Shown here one piece after another: positions 1-10,397 of a DNA stretch of 64,000 nt; the first letter of the stretch is position 1; the number at the start of each line of letters is the position of its first letter. The notes under the pieces were generated by a model. It saw only the letters and a program-made list of their open reading frames with translations. It was not told where the DNA came from and searched no databases. The stretch spans positions 1-64,000 of the forward strand of contig NZ_JAHCAQ010000017.1 in assembly GCF_019634845.1 (NCBI RefSeq), in the 5' to 3' direction. A program made the translations under genes and the position numbers. This DNA is from Dokdonella sp. (GTDB taxonomy: Bacteria; Pseudomonadota; Gammaproteobacteria; Xanthomonadales; Rhodanobacteraceae).

Positions 1-117
1 CAGATCGCCGAGGAAGCCCGCCGCACGGGCGTGCGCGACCTGCGCCAGTCGGCCTTGCTCAAGGTCAAGCAGGGCATCCTGAGCCTTGCCGAAATCAACC
101 GCGTCACCAAGGACTAA
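1..117 (+). CDS. pilB: Type IV pilus assembly ATPase PilB, C-terminal end only
   Basis: The window opens inside this gene; only the last 38 residues and a TAA stop are present. The tail reads DLRQSALLKVKQGILSLAEI and ends NRVTKD, which is typical of the C terminus of PilB, the hexameric cytoplasmic ATPase that powers pilus extension. No ATPase motif lies inside the window, so the call rests on this tail and on pilC starting 3 bp downstream. A Shine-Dalgarno-like AAGGA for pilC lies inside these last codons, so the two are probably translated together. Confidence 0.85.
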   Translation, partial: QIAEEARRTGVRDLRQSALLKVKQGILSLAEINRVTKD

Positions 118-120
118 GCC

Positions 121-1404
121 ATGGCCACATCGACTGCCGTTGCCACCAAAGCCCGCAACGCCGCCAGCCAGCGCGGCAAGGCGCGCGCCCAGGTCAGCCA
201 AATGCAGGTATTCACTTGGGTCGGCATCGACAAGCGCGGCACCAAGATCAAGGGCGAGCAGATCAGCAAGAACGCCAACCTGGTCAAGGCCGACCTGCGC
301 AAGCAGGGCATCAATCCGCAGGTGGTCAAGGCCAAGCCCAAGCCACTGTTCGGCAGTACCGGCAGTTCGATCAAAGGCCGTGACATCGCCGTATTCAGCC
401 GCCAGCTCGCGACGATGATGGCGGCCGGCGTGCCGATGGTGCAGGGCTTCGAAATCGTCGCCGGCGGCCAGAGCAATCCGCGCATGAAGGACATGCTCAC
501 CAACATCAAGACCGACATCGAGGGCGGCTCGGCGCTCAACGAGGCACTCGGCAAGTACCCGGTGCAGTTCGACGAGCTCTACACCAACCTCGTCAAGGCC
601 GGCGAATCGGCCGGCGTGCTCGACACCGTGCTCGACACGATCGCGACCTACAAGGAAAACATCGAGAACATCAAGGGCAAGATCAAGAAGGCGATGTTCT
701 ATCCGGCCGCAATTCTTGCGGTGGCGGTCATTGTTTCGAGCATCCTGCTCATCTTCGTGATCCCGCAGTTCGAGCAGGTGTTCAAGAGCATGCATGCCGA
801 CCTGCCGGCGTTCACGCAGATTCTGGTGTCGCTGTCGCGCTGGATGGTTTCGTACTGGTGGATGGTGTTTCTCATCCTGGTCGGCACTGCGGTTGGCTTC
901 GTGATGTTCTATAAACGATCCAAGAAGTTCCAGCATTTCGTCGGCAGGGCGTTGCTCAAAATCCCGGTGGTCGGCGAGATTCTGCGCCAGTCGGCGATCG
1001 CGCGCTTTGCGCGCACGCTCGGCGTGACCTTCAAGGCCGGCGTGCCGCTGGTCGAGGCGCTCGACTCGGTGGCCAATGCCACCGGCAGCGTGGTCTACAA
1101 CGAAGCCGTCAAGCGCGTGCGCGAGGACGTCGCGGTCGGCCATCAACTGCAACTGGCGATGAAGCAGACCGATCTGTTCCCGAACATGGTGACGCAGATG
1201 GTGGCGATCGGCGAGGAAGCCGGCGCGCTCGATGCGATGCTGTTCAAGATCGCCGAGTTCTACGAGACCGAGGTCAACAACGCGGTCGACGCGCTGTCGA
1301 GCCTGCTCGAGCCGCTCATCATGGTCGTGATCGGCACTCTCGTCGGCAGCATGGTCGTCGGCATGTACCTGCCGATCTTCAAGCTCGGTTCGGTCGTCGG
1401 CTGA
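121..1404 (+). CDS. pilC: Type IV pilus inner-membrane platform protein PilC
   Basis: A protein of 427 residues, the normal size for PilC/GspF. It sits in the inner membrane and couples the PilB/PilT motors to pilin addition and removal. Two homologous cytoplasmic GspF domains are visible, one around residues 90-210 (the DIAVFSRQLATMMAAGVPM region) and one around 290-420 (ARFARTLGVTFKAGVPLVEA). Each is followed by strongly hydrophobic stretches near residues 195-215, 240-265 and 395-420. The ATG has AAGGA six bases upstream, inside the end of pilB. The first 30 residues are basic and probably cytoplasmic. It is the middle gene of a pilB-pilC-pilD run; no pilin gene is in view. Confidence 0.95.
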   Translation: MATSTAVATKARNAASQRGKARAQVSQMQVFTWVGIDKRGTKIKGEQISKNANLVKADLRKQGINPQVVKAKPKPLFGSTGSSIKGRDIAVFSRQLATMMAAGVPMVQGFEIVAGGQSNPRMKDMLTNIKTDIEGGSALNEALGKYPVQFDELYTNLVKAGESAGVLDTVLDTIATYKENIENIKGKIKKAMFYPAAILAVAVIVSSILLIFVIPQFEQVFKSMHADLPAFTQILVSLSRWMVSYWWMVFLILVGTAVGFVMFYKRSKKFQHFVGRALLKIPVVGEILRQSAIARFARTLGVTFKAGVPLVEALDSVANATGSVVYNEAVKRVREDVAVGHQLQLAMKQTDLFPNMVTQMVAIGEEAGALDAMLFKIAEFYETEVNNAVDALSSLLEPLIMVVIGTLVGSMVVGMYLPIFKLGSVVG

Positions 1405-1568
1405 GCGCGGCGACACCGTCTCGCGCGCGCCGCGGCCGTTGCTGCGCGGCGCGGCCGCTGCGGGCCGGCGCGGCGCCGCCACCCGCGCGGTAGCCAAGTG
1501 GCGCGTGACCACCCGGCGCGATTGCGGCATGCTCGCGCTTTGGGCCAGCGTGGCATCAGGGGGTCGAC

Positions 1569-2462
1569 TTGGATTGGCTGCAGCAACCCGCGCCATTGAT
1601 CGCGCTGAGCGCCGTGCTCGGCCTGCTGGTCGGCAGTTTCCTCAACGTGGTGATCCTGCGCCTGCCGCGCCGGCTCGAACACGAGTGGCGGCAGCAGGCG
1701 CATGACCTGCTGCACGAGGGCACGACCGCTGCCGCGCCCGAAGGCGCCGCCGCTGCCGTGGCCGGCCCCGCGCCGCCCGACCTCGTGTTCACGGCCTCGC
1801 ACTGCCCGCACTGCAAGCACCCGCTGTCGCCGTTCGACAACATCCCGCTGCTGAGCTGGCTTGCGCTGCGCGGGCGCTGCCGCTATTGCCGTGCGCCGAT
1901 CTCGTGGCAATACCCGCTGGTCGAATTGCTCACCGCGCTGGCCTCGGCCACGCTGGCGTGGAAGTTCGGCTATGGCTGGCAGCTCGCCGCCGGCCTGCTG
2001 CTCACCTGGACCCTGATCGCCGCCTCGGGCATCGACGTGCGCACCCAGCTCCTGCCCGATCAGTTGACGCTGCCGCTGCTGTGGCTGGGCCTGCTGATCG
2101 CGCTGGTGCCCGTGTACGTCGATCCGGCGACCGCGATCATCGGCGCCGCTGCCGGCTACCTCAGCCTGTGGAGCGTGTACTGGCTGTTCCGCCTCACGAC
2201 CGGCAAGGAAGGCATGGGCTATGGCGATTTCAAGCTGCTCGGCGCGCTCGGCGCCTGGATGGGCGCGAGCAGCCTGCTGCCGATCGTGCTGCTCTCCTCG
2301 CTGATCGGCGCGATCATCGGCGGCATCGCGCTCGCGCTGCAGGGCCGCGACCGCAGCACGCCGATTCCGTTCGGCCCCTTCATCGCCGCCGCGGGCTGGG
2401 CCTGGTTCGTGTTCGGCGACCGGCTTGGTGCGCTCTACGCCCGTTTGTTCGGGCTGGCCTGA
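1569..2462 (+). CDS. pilD: Prepilin peptidase / N-methyltransferase PilD
   Basis: A polytopic inner-membrane aspartyl protease of 297 residues that cleaves the leader of prepilins and pseudopilins and methylates the new N terminus. The cytoplasmic loop carries the paired CXXC motifs (C79/C82 and C104/C107). The two catalytic aspartates are seen in GIDVRTQLLPD (D156) and GMGYGDFKLLGA (D220). The start is TTG; AGGGGG lies five bases upstream, and no better ATG precedes the conserved GSFLNVVILRLPRR segment. It follows pilC after a 164-bp GC-rich gap. In pseudomonads and xanthomonads pilD is normally followed by coaE; here coaE lies about 15 kb further on. Confidence 0.95.
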   Translation: MDWLQQPAPLIALSAVLGLLVGSFLNVVILRLPRRLEHEWRQQAHDLLHEGTTAAAPEGAAAAVAGPAPPDLVFTASHCPHCKHPLSPFDNIPLLSWLALRGRCRYCRAPISWQYPLVELLTALASATLAWKFGYGWQLAAGLLLTWTLIAASGIDVRTQLLPDQLTLPLLWLGLLIALVPVYVDPATAIIGAAAGYLSLWSVYWLFRLTTGKEGMGYGDFKLLGALGAWMGASSLLPIVLLSSLIGAIIGGIALALQGRDRSTPIPFGPFIAAAGWAWFVFGDRLGALYARLFGLA

Positions 2463-2567
2463 TCGCGCCACGGCCGCCACGCACGGCGGCGCGGATCGAT
2501 CGCCGCGGCAGTCCCCGTGGCGGCTGCGACGCGCTGGCCACGCATGGGCCACATGAGCAAGAGTGGG

Positions 2568-2597
2568 TTGACAGCGGGCCGTCGATGCGCTTAGCGT
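2568..2597 (+). promoter_or_regulatory. Sigma-70-like promoter of gdhA
   Basis: A perfect TTGACA at 2568-2573 is followed after 17-18 bp by TTAGCGT. An identically arranged element precedes the leu/ilv operon at 4424. Counting from the -10 region, transcription would begin at about 2603-2604, which is the A of an ATG. The -10 match is poor on its own; the call rests on the perfect -35, the spacing and the duplication upstream of leuA. Confidence 0.6.
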
Positions 2598-2603
2598 CAT
2601 CGC

Positions 2604-2787
2604 ATGTCGCAGCGCAGCAGTCCGCTCGTCGATCACACTCTCCGTCGCAGTCCAGCGCGCGCGGACGTGATGTGCGTGCGCAGCAGACCGGATTGCCAGC
2701 CGGGCCGTGTGCGCGGCCCTGAAGCCGCTGCGGCGGGCCGCGCAACGCGCGCCGGGCCCGCCGCCACGAACACCCAGCGCTGTCCGC
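2604..2787 (+). other. Transcribed leader of gdhA, with possible leaderless leader ORF
   Basis: This stretch lies between the promoter and the terminator upstream of gdhA. It starts with ATGTCGCAGCGCAGCAG, the same 17 bases that start the leu/ilv leader peptide at 4461. In that frame it encodes MSQRSSPLVDHTLRRSPARA and continues, Arg-rich, without a stop through the terminator to 2858, overlapping the gdhA start. There is no run of a single amino acid that would explain attenuation, so whether this is a working leader peptide is open. The rest of the 2463-2851 gap, before the promoter, shows nothing recognisable. Confidence 0.35.
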
Positions 2788-2822
2788 AAAGCCTCGCATC
2801 CGAACCGATGCGGGGCTTTTTT
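2788..2822 (+). terminator. Intrinsic terminator upstream of gdhA, candidate attenuator
   Basis: A 13-bp stem (AAAGCCTCGCATC at 2788-2800 with GATGCGGGGCTTT at 2807-2819, one G-U pair) closes a 6-base loop and runs into six T residues at 2817-2822. It lies downstream of the gdhA promoter and 29 bp before the gdhA ATG, so it would stop transcripts before the gene unless bypassed. This is what an attenuator or riboregulated terminator looks like. It is less likely to serve pilD, whose end is 325 bp upstream. Confidence 0.75.
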
Positions 2823-2851
2823 CGTTTGCGCCACCCTTCGCCGAGGCTGCC

Positions 2852-4276
2852 ATGCTGATCACTCCGCCGCTTGCCGCGACCTGCTCCGCACCCCGCCCGA
2901 CCACGCCGACGCGCACTGGCACCGCGTCGATCGCCGGTGTCGGCTCGCACGAGGACTTTCTCGCCCGCGTGCAGGCGCGCGACCCGCACCAGGGCGAATT
3001 CCTGCAGGCCGTGCGCGAGGTCAGCACGAGTCTGTGGCCGTTCCTGCAGCGCCACCCGCACTATGCGCGCGAGGGCTTGCTCGAACGCCTGGTCGAACCC
3101 GAGCGCGTGATCCAGTTCCGCGTCGCCTGGCTCGACGACCACGGCCAGGTGCAGGTCAACCGCGCCTTCCGCGTGCAGCACAGCTCGGCGATCGGCCCGT
3201 TCAAGGGCGGCATGCGCTTTCATCCCTCGGTCAACCTGTCGATCCTCAAGTTCCTCGCCTTCGAGCAGACCTTCAAGAACGCGCTGACCACGCTGCCGAT
3301 GGGCGGCGCCAAGGGCGGCTCGGACTTCGACCCCAAGGGCAAGAGCGATGGCGAGGTCATGCGCCTGTGCCAGGCGCTCATGCTCGAACTGCATCGACAC
3401 CTCGGCGCCGACACCGACGTGCCGGCCGGCGACATCGGTGTCGGCGCGCGCGAAGTCGGCTACATGGCCGGCATGATGAAGAAGCTCAGCAACGACGCCT
3501 CGTGCGTGTTCACCGGCAAGGGCATCGCCTACGGCGGCAGCCTGATGCGGCCCGAGGCGACCGGCTATGGCACGGTCTACTTCGTCGAGCAGATGCTGCA
3601 TCACGCGCGGCGCGAGACGCATGGCGCGCGCGTGCTGGTGTCGGGCGCCGGCAACGTGGCCCAGTTCGCCGCGCTCAAGGCCAACGAGCTCGGCGGCAAG
3701 GTGCTCACGTTCAGTGATTCCGACGGCACGCTGTACGCGCGCGAGGGTTTCGATGCCGAAGCGATCGCGCAGGTGATGGCGCTCAAGAACGAGCGCCGCG
3801 GCCGCCTGGCCGAACTTGGCGATGATCCGCGCTTCGACTATCTGCCGGGCCGGCGGCCCTGGCGCATCCCGGCCGAGATCGCCCTGCCCTGCGCCACGCA
3901 GAACGAACTCGATGGCGACGACGCGCGCACGCTCGTGCGCAACGGCGTGGTCTGCGTGGCCGAAGGCGCCAACATGCCGGCCACGCTCGAAGCGGTCGAG
4001 GTGTTCCACGCGGCGCAGGTGCTGTACGCGCCCGGCAAGGCATCCAACGCCGGCGGCGTGGCCACTTCGGGGCTGGAAATGAGCCAGAACGCGGCGCGGC
4101 TGGCCTGGTCGCATGCCGAAGTCGACGAGCGCCTGCACGCGATCATGAAGGACATCCACGGCAACTGCGTGCGCCACGGCACGCGCCGCGACGGCAGCGT
4201 CAACTACGTCGACGGCGCCAACATCGCCGGCTTCGTCAAGGTGGCCGACGCGATGCTCGCGCAGGGCGTGTACTGA
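2852..4276 (+). CDS. gdhA: NADP-type glutamate dehydrogenase
   Basis: Catalyses reversible amination of 2-oxoglutarate to glutamate, a main route of ammonia assimilation; soluble homohexamer. At 474 residues it is slightly longer than E. coli GdhA because of a low-complexity Pro/Thr-rich N terminus (about residues 5-25). The substrate-binding lysine is in GPFKGGMRFHP (K118), the catalytic lysine in PMGGAKGGSDFDPKG (K154), and a conserved acidic residue in PAGDIGVGARE (D194). The nucleotide fold shows VSGAGNVAQFAA. The ATG has GAGG six bases upstream. It is monocistronic, behind a strong terminator within its own leader. The glutamate it makes is the amino donor used by IlvE in the next operon. 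Confidence 0.95.
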   Translation: MLITPPLAATCSAPRPTTPTRTGTASIAGVGSHEDFLARVQARDPHQGEFLQAVREVSTSLWPFLQRHPHYAREGLLERLVEPERVIQFRVAWLDDHGQVQVNRAFRVQHSSAIGPFKGGMRFHPSVNLSILKFLAFEQTFKNALTTLPMGGAKGGSDFDPKGKSDGEVMRLCQALMLELHRHLGADTDVPAGDIGVGAREVGYMAGMMKKLSNDASCVFTGKGIAYGGSLMRPEATGYGTVYFVEQMLHHARRETHGARVLVSGAGNVAQFAALKANELGGKVLTFSDSDGTLYAREGFDAEAIAQVMALKNERRGRLAELGDDPRFDYLPGRRPWRIPAEIALPCATQNELDGDDARTLVRNGVVCVAEGANMPATLEAVEVFHAAQVLYAPGKASNAGGVATSGLEMSQNAARLAWSHAEVDERLHAIMKDIHGNCVRHGTRRDGSVNYVDGANIAGFVKVADAMLAQGVY

Positions 4277-4423
4277 CGCGCGCCGGCGCCTGACGGCAGG
4301 CTCGCCGCGCCCGCGCCGACGGCGATGCGCATTCGCGCGCGCCGCAGGGCGCGGCCGTGCGTTGCGGCATGAGCCGTCCAGCCGTCCATTCGCCTTCACA
4401 ACCAATCTTCATATCGAAACCTG
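4277..4423 (+). other. Gene-free spacer between gdhA and the leu/ilv promoter
   Basis: A GC-rich stretch without an intrinsic terminator, ending in an AT-richer segment (about 4388-4423, around ACAACCAATCTTCATATCG) directly before the -35 box. That segment is placed where an UP element would act. I see no gene here. Together with the promoter, leader and attenuator it makes up the 437 bp between gdhA and leuA. Confidence 0.4.
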
Positions 4424-4453
4424 TTGACAGTGACGGCGGCAGTCGATTAGCTT
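4424..4453 (+). promoter_or_regulatory. Promoter of the leu/ilv operon
   Basis: A perfect TTGACA at 4424-4429, then 17-18 bp, then TTAGCTT. As at gdhA, the predicted transcription start coincides with the ATG of the leader ORF at 4461, so the message would be leaderless or nearly so. An AT-rich stretch precedes it. The -10 is weak by itself; the perfect -35 and the match to the gdhA promoter region support the call. Confidence 0.7.
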
Positions 4454-4460
4454 GAGTCCC

Positions 4461-4598
4461 ATGTCGCAGCGCAGCAGCCACCACGACGCCACCGCAACGA
4501 GCCGTCCCGAGACGCTCCGCGGCGCGCTGTGGCTGCGCGGCCAGCTCGTCATTGCCCTTGTACTCGTACTTCTCATTAGCACCGGAGGTGCGGGCTGA
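4461..4598 (+). CDS. Leu/Val/Ile-rich leader peptide of the branched-chain amino acid operon
   Basis: A 45-residue ORF between promoter and terminator. Residues 29-39 read LVIALVLVLLI, ten of eleven being the three end products of the operon. Several codons in this run (CTT, ATT, GTA) are rare in the surrounding genes, which use CTG/CTC, ATC and GTG; slow decoding here would sharpen the response to charged tRNA levels. It ends 47 bp before the terminator stem. This matches the known logic of ilv and leu attenuation in enterobacteria, where ribosome stalling at such codons favours an antiterminator. The first residues (MSQRSS) are shared with the leader ORF upstream of gdhA. No Shine-Dalgarno is visible and the ATG sits at the expected transcript start. 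Confidence 0.85.
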   Translation: MSQRSSHHDATATSRPETLRGALWLRGQLVIALVLVLLISTGGAG

Positions 4599-4645
4599 GG
4601 GCGTGTGTCCAGGTAGCTGAAACCAAAACCTGAAACCACCCAAAG

Positions 4646-4677
4646 AACCCCGCACCAGAAATGGCGCGGGGTTTTTT
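4646..4677 (+). terminator. Attenuator terminator of the leu/ilv operon
   Basis: AACCCCGC at 4646-4653 pairs with GCGGGGTT at 4666-4673. The stem extends inward through CCA/TGG across one A-C mismatch and is capped by a GAAA tetraloop. Six T residues follow at 4672-4677. It lies between the leader peptide and leuA (ATG at 4714), so it can only act by stopping operon transcription early. I did not fold the competing antiterminator. Confidence 0.88.
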
Positions 4678-4713
4678 GTTGCCCTCGGCACCGCCTCCAC
4701 AGCGGAGCCAGCG

Positions 4714-6306
<1,593 letters not shown>

Positions 6307-6323
6307 CCCAAGGAAGCCACCCC

Positions 6324-7265
6324 ATGCAAAACACTGCCCTGCTCTGGCACAACGGTCGCATCAAGCCCTGGGCCGATGCCCATGTCCATGTCAGCGCGCA
6401 TGCGCTGCACTACGGCTCTTCGGTGTTCGAGGGCGTGCGCGTCTACGCGACGCCGCGCGGGCCGGCGTTCTTCCGCCTCGCCGACCACACCCGGCGCCTG
6501 TTCGAATCGGCGCGCATCTACGACATCGACGTCGGCTACAGCGCGGCCGACATCGACGCGGCCTGCCACCAGCTGATCCGCGCCAATCGCCTCGCATCAG
6601 CCTACGTGCGCCCGATCGTGCTGCGCGGCGCGGCTGGCCTGGGCGTGCTGGCGCGCGAACACGACCCGGTCGAGGTGGCGATCCTCGCGCTCGACTGGGG
6701 CGCCTACCTCGGCGAGGCGATCGAGCGCGGTGCCGACGTGTGCGTGTCGTCGTGGCAGCGGCCGGCGCCGAACACGCTGCCGAGCTGGGCCAAGGCCGGC
6801 GGCAATTACCTGTCGAGCCAGCTCGTCGGCCTGGAAGCGCGCCGCGGCGGTTACGACGAAGGCATCGCGCTCGGCAGCAACGGGCTCATCAGCGAAGGCG
6901 CCGGCGAAAACCTGTTCGTGGTGCGTCGCGGCCGCCTGCTCACGCCGCCGGCCAGCGCCGGCATCCTCGCCGGCATCACGCGCGACAGCGTGTTCACGCT
7001 CGCGCACGAACTCGGCATCGCGGTCGAGGAACGCGACCTGCCGCGCGAAGCGCTGTACACGGCCGACGAGGTGTTCATGACCGGCACCGCGGCCGAGATC
7101 ACGCCGGTGCGCTCGGTCGACCGCAAGCCGGTCGGCGATGGCCGGCCGGGTCCGCTCACGCGGGCGCTGCAGCAGGCCTTCTTCGGCCTGTTCGATGGCC
7201 GCACGGTCGATCGCTGGGGCTGGCTCGACATCGTCGCGCGCGACGCGCAGGAGGCTGCGGCATGA
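6324..7265 (+). CDS. ilvE: Branched-chain amino acid aminotransferase IlvE
   Basis: A PLP class IV aminotransferase of 313 residues. It makes the last step to leucine, isoleucine and valine with glutamate as donor. The PLP-binding lysine is K157 in [17 protein letters not shown]. Other family marks are [10 protein letters not shown] near the N terminus, then SEGAGENLF and GITRDSV. I chose the ATG at 6324, which has AAGGA upstream. An in-frame ATG at 6303 overlaps the leuA stop and would add seven residues. It overlaps leuC by four bases (ATGA), so translation is probably coupled. Confidence 0.94.
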   Translation: MQNTALLWHNGRIKPWADAHVHVSAHALHYGSSVFEGVRVYATPRGPAFFRLADHTRRLFESARIYDIDVGYSAADIDAACHQLIRANRLASAYVRPIVLRGAAGLGVLAREHDPVEVAILALDWGAYLGEAIERGADVCVSSWQRPAPNTLPSWAKAGGNYLSSQLVGLEARRGGYDEGIALGSNGLISEGAGENLFVVRRGRLLTPPASAGILAGITRDSVFTLAHELGIAVEERDLPREALYTADEVFMTGTAAEITPVRSVDRKPVGDGRPGPLTRALQQAFFGLFDGRTVDRWGWLDIVARDAQEAAA

Positions 7266-8683
7266 GCGCGCGCACGCTGTTCGACAAGATCTGGGACGCC
7301 CACGTCGTCAGCGCCGAGACCGCGGCCACCCCGGCCACGCTGTACGTCGACCTCCACCTCGTGCACGAAGTCACCTCGCCGCAGGCCTTCGACGCGCTGC
7401 GTGGGCGCGGCCTGCGCGTGCGCCAACCCGCGCGCACGCTGGCCACGCTCGACCACTCCACGCCGACGCTGCCTGCCGCGAGCGACGGCACGCGCCGCTA
7501 TGCGACCGCTGCGGCGCGGGCCCAGGTCGAGCAGCTCGAAGCCAATGCGCAGGACTTCGGCATCGAGCTGCACGGCTGGGACAGCGACGCGCGCGGCATC
7601 GTGCACGTGATCGGTCCCGAGCTCGGCGCCACCCAGCCCGGCATGACGATCGTGTGCGGCGACAGCCACACCTCGACCCACGGCGCGTTCGGCGCGCTCG
7701 CGTTCGGCATCGGCACCACCGAAGTCGCTCACGTGCTCGCCACCCAGTGCCTGCTGCAGCGGCGGCCGCGGACGCTCGCGGTCCATGTCGAAGGTGAACT
7801 CGCGCCCGGCGTCGCGGCCAAGGACCTCATCCTGCACATCATCGGCGTGCTCGGCGTCGATGGCGGCACCGGCCACGTCATCGAATACCGCGGCAGCACG
7901 ATCCGCGCGCTGTCGATGGAGCAGCGCATGACCGTGTGCAACATGTCGATCGAGGCCGGCGCGCGCGCCGGCCTCATCGCGCCCGACGCGGTCACCTTCG
8001 ACTGGCTCGCGGGTCGCCCGCAGGCGCCGCAGGGCGCGGCGTGGGAGGCCGCGCTGGCGCGTTGGCGCACGCTCGCCAGCGATCCCGGCGCGCGTTACGA
8101 CCGCGAACTGCACATCGACGCCGGCGCGGTGCGCCCGAGCGTGACCTGGGGCACGCACCCCGGCACCGCGATCGCGCTCGATGCCGCGGTGCCGGCGCCG
8201 CGCGACGCCCTCGACCAGCGCGCGCTCGACTACATGCAGGCACGCGCAGGCCAGCCGCTGCGCGGCAGCAAGGTCGACGTGGTGTTCGTCGGCAGTTGCA
8301 CCAATGGCCGCCTGTCGGATCTGCGCGAGGTGGCCGGCCTGCTGCGCGGCCGCCACATCGCGCACGGCGTGCGCATGCTGGTCGTGCCGGGCTCGGAGAG
8401 CGTGCGCCGCGCCGCCGAAGCCGAAGGCCTCGACCGCGTGTTCACGGCCGCCGGCGCGCAGTGGCGCCTGCCGGGTTGCTCGATGTGCATCGCGATGAAC
8501 GGCGACATGGCGGCGCCGGGCGAACTGGTGGTGACGACTTCCAACCGCAACTTCGAAGGCCGCCAGGGCCAGGGCGTGCGCAGCGTGCTGGCGAGCCCGG
8601 CCACCGCCGCGGCAAGCGCGCTGGCCGGCGCCATCGCCGATCCGCGCGACTGGCTCGCCGCCTCGACGGAGCAAGCCGCATGA
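7262..8683 (+). CDS. leuC: 3-isopropylmalate dehydratase large subunit LeuC
   Basis: An aconitase-family [4Fe-4S] subunit of 473 residues that isomerises 2- to 3-isopropylmalate together with LeuD. The N terminus [12 protein letters not shown] is typical. The cluster ligands are the cysteine in [16 protein letters not shown] and the pair in [33 protein letters not shown] is the conserved active-site segment. The start is fixed by a four-base ATGA overlap with ilvE, and leuD overlaps its end in the same way. Confidence 0.96.
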   Translation: MSARTLFDKIWDAHVVSAETAATPATLYVDLHLVHEVTSPQAFDALRGRGLRVRQPARTLATLDHSTPTLPAASDGTRRYATAAARAQVEQLEANAQDFGIELHGWDSDARGIVHVIGPELGATQPGMTIVCGDSHTSTHGAFGALAFGIGTTEVAHVLATQCLLQRRPRTLAVHVEGELAPGVAAKDLILHIIGVLGVDGGTGHVIEYRGSTIRALSMEQRMTVCNMSIEAGARAGLIAPDAVTFDWLAGRPQAPQGAAWEAALARWRTLASDPGARYDRELHIDAGAVRPSVTWGTHPGTAIALDAAVPAPRDALDQRALDYMQARAGQPLRGSKVDVVFVGSCTNGRLSDLREVAGLLRGRHIAHGVRMLVVPGSESVRRAAEAEGLDRVFTAAGAQWRLPGCSMCIAMNGDMAAPGELVVTTSNRNFEGRQGQGVRSVLASPATAAASALAGAIADPRDWLAASTEQAA

Positions 8684-9264
8684 ACGCCGTGACCCGCATC
8701 CACTCGCGCAGCGTCGCGCTGGCCGACGACAACATCGATACCGACCGCATCATCCCGGCGCGCTTTCTCACCACCACCACGCGCGCCGGGCTCGGCCGCC
8801 ACTGCTTCAACGACTGGCGCTACCTGGCCGACGGCAGCGACAACCCTGACTTCGCCCTCAACCAGCCGCAGGCGCGCGGCTGCTCGATCCTCGTCGCCGG
8901 GCGCAACTTCGGCTGCGGCTCCTCGCGCGAGCACGCGCCGTGGGCGCTGCTCGACTACGGCATCGCCGCCGTGATCTCGAGCGAGATCGCCGACATCTTC
9001 CGCAACAACGCGCTCGGCAACGGCCTGCTCGCGATCGAGGTGGCGGCGGCCGAGCAGCGCTGGCTGCTCGCCCATGGCGGCATCGAGCTGACGATCGACG
9101 TGGCCGGCCAGTACATCGCGCTGCCCGACGGCGGTCGCATCACGTTCGCGCTGGAGCCGTTCGCGCGCCACTGCCTGCTCAATGGCGTCGATGCGTTCGG
9201 CTATCTGCTGCAGCAGGAAGCGGCGATCGCGGCGTGGGAAGCGCGTCAGGCGGTGGCGGCATGA
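8680..9264 (+). CDS. leuD: 3-isopropylmalate dehydratase small subunit LeuD
   Basis: The swivelling-domain partner of LeuC, 194 residues, close to the usual size. It shows [15 protein letters not shown] near the N terminus and the family marker [21 protein letters not shown]. It completes the substrate pocket of the isomerase but carries no iron-sulfur cluster. It has four-base overlaps with leuC and leuB on either side, so the LeuC and LeuD subunits should be made in step. Confidence 0.96.
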   Translation: MNAVTRIHSRSVALADDNIDTDRIIPARFLTTTTRAGLGRHCFNDWRYLADGSDNPDFALNQPQARGCSILVAGRNFGCGSSREHAPWALLDYGIAAVISSEIADIFRNNALGNGLLAIEVAAAEQRWLLAHGGIELTIDVAGQYIALPDGGRITFALEPFARHCLLNGVDAFGYLLQQEAAIAAWEARQAVAA

Positions 9265-10361
9265 AGGCGCGCATCGTCACGTTGCCCGGTGACGGCATCG
9301 GCCCCGAAGTCACCGCCGCCGCGGTGGCGGTGCTCGAGGCGGTGGCGACGCGGCATGGCCATGCCTTCGCGTTCGACGCGCAGCGGCTCGGCGGCTGCGC
9401 GATCGACGCCTGCGGCGAGCCGTTGCCGGCAGCGACGCTGGCCGCGTGCGCCGACGCCGACGCGGTGCTGCTCGGCGCGGTCGGCGGGCCACGCTGGTCC
9501 GATCCGGCCGCCCGCGTGCGGCCCGAACAGGGCCTGCTCGGCCTGCGCGCGGCGCTCGGCGTGTATGCCAACCTGCGCCCGCTGCGCGTGCATCGCGCAC
9601 TGGCCGCGCACTCGCCGCTCAAGGACGAGCGCGTCGCCGGCGTCGACCTCGTGTTCGTGCGCGAACTGACCGGCGGCGCCTACTTCGGCCGCAAGCAGCG
9701 CGATGCCGACAGCGCGAGCGACGAATGCCGCTACAGCGTGGCCGAGATCGAGCGCGTGGCGCGCGTCGCGTTCGAGCTGGCGCGGCGCCGCCGCGGCCAC
9801 CTCACCTCGGTCGACAAGGCCAACGTGCTCGAGACATCGCGGCTGTGGCGCAGCACGGTCACGCGGCTGGCGGCCGACTATCCCGACGTGCGCGTCGAGC
9901 ACCAGCTCGTCGACTCGATGGCGATGCTGCTGCTGACGCGCCCGGCGCACTACGACGTGATCGTCACCGAAAACCTGTTCGGCGACATCCTCAGCGACGA
10001 GGCGGCCGCGCTGGCCGGCTCGCTCGGGCTGTCGCCGTCGGCCTCGCTCGGCGCGCGCCGCTGCGGCCTGTACGAGCCGATCCACGGTTCGGCGCCCGAC
10101 ATCGCCGGCCACGGCATCGCCAATCCGCTCGGCGCGATCCTGTCGGCGGCGCTGCTGCTGCGCCACTCGCTCGGGCTCGAACGCGAGGCAGTCGAGGTCG
10201 AGGCGGCGGTGGCGCAGGTGCTGGCCACCGGGCCGCGCCCGCGCGACCTCGGCGGCAGTGCCGACACCGCCACCGTGTGCGCCGCGGTATGCGCCGCGCT
10301 CGCCGCTGGCACGCGCGCTGCGGCGCAATGCAGCGACCCCGTCGATTCCTGTTGCGGCTGA
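9261..10361 (+). CDS. leuB: 3-isopropylmalate dehydrogenase LeuB
   Basis: An NAD-dependent oxidative decarboxylase of 366 residues; it gives 4-methyl-2-oxopentanoate, the substrate of IlvE. It shows [10 protein letters not shown] at the N terminus, the substrate arginines around [14 protein letters not shown] and [21 protein letters not shown] with the catalytic lysine, metal-binding aspartates in [14 protein letters not shown], and the coenzyme loop [13 protein letters not shown]. The C terminus is unusually Cys/Ala-rich. ATGA overlap with leuD. Confidence 0.96.
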   Translation: MKARIVTLPGDGIGPEVTAAAVAVLEAVATRHGHAFAFDAQRLGGCAIDACGEPLPAATLAACADADAVLLGAVGGPRWSDPAARVRPEQGLLGLRAALGVYANLRPLRVHRALAAHSPLKDERVAGVDLVFVRELTGGAYFGRKQRDADSASDECRYSVAEIERVARVAFELARRRRGHLTSVDKANVLETSRLWRSTVTRLAADYPDVRVEHQLVDSMAMLLLTRPAHYDVIVTENLFGDILSDEAAALAGSLGLSPSASLGARRCGLYEPIHGSAPDIAGHGIANPLGAILSAALLLRHSLGLEREAVEVEAAVAQVLATGPRPRDLGGSADTATVCAAVCAALAAGTRAAAQCSDPVDSCCG

Positions 10362-10397
10362 CGTCGATGTCCAGCCGCCCCAACCCCGGAGCAAGCC

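Noticed and set aside
2585-2722. Alternative small ORF (MRLASSHVAAQQS...) upstream of gdhA
   Set aside because: Its start lies inside the spacer of the predicted promoter, so it would not be on the transcript, and it has no regulatory codon run.
1260-2834. 524-codon open frame on the minus strand across pilD
   Set aside because: Low-complexity Arg/Gln/Ala composition and complete overlap with pilD, which has all its catalytic motifs on the plus strand.
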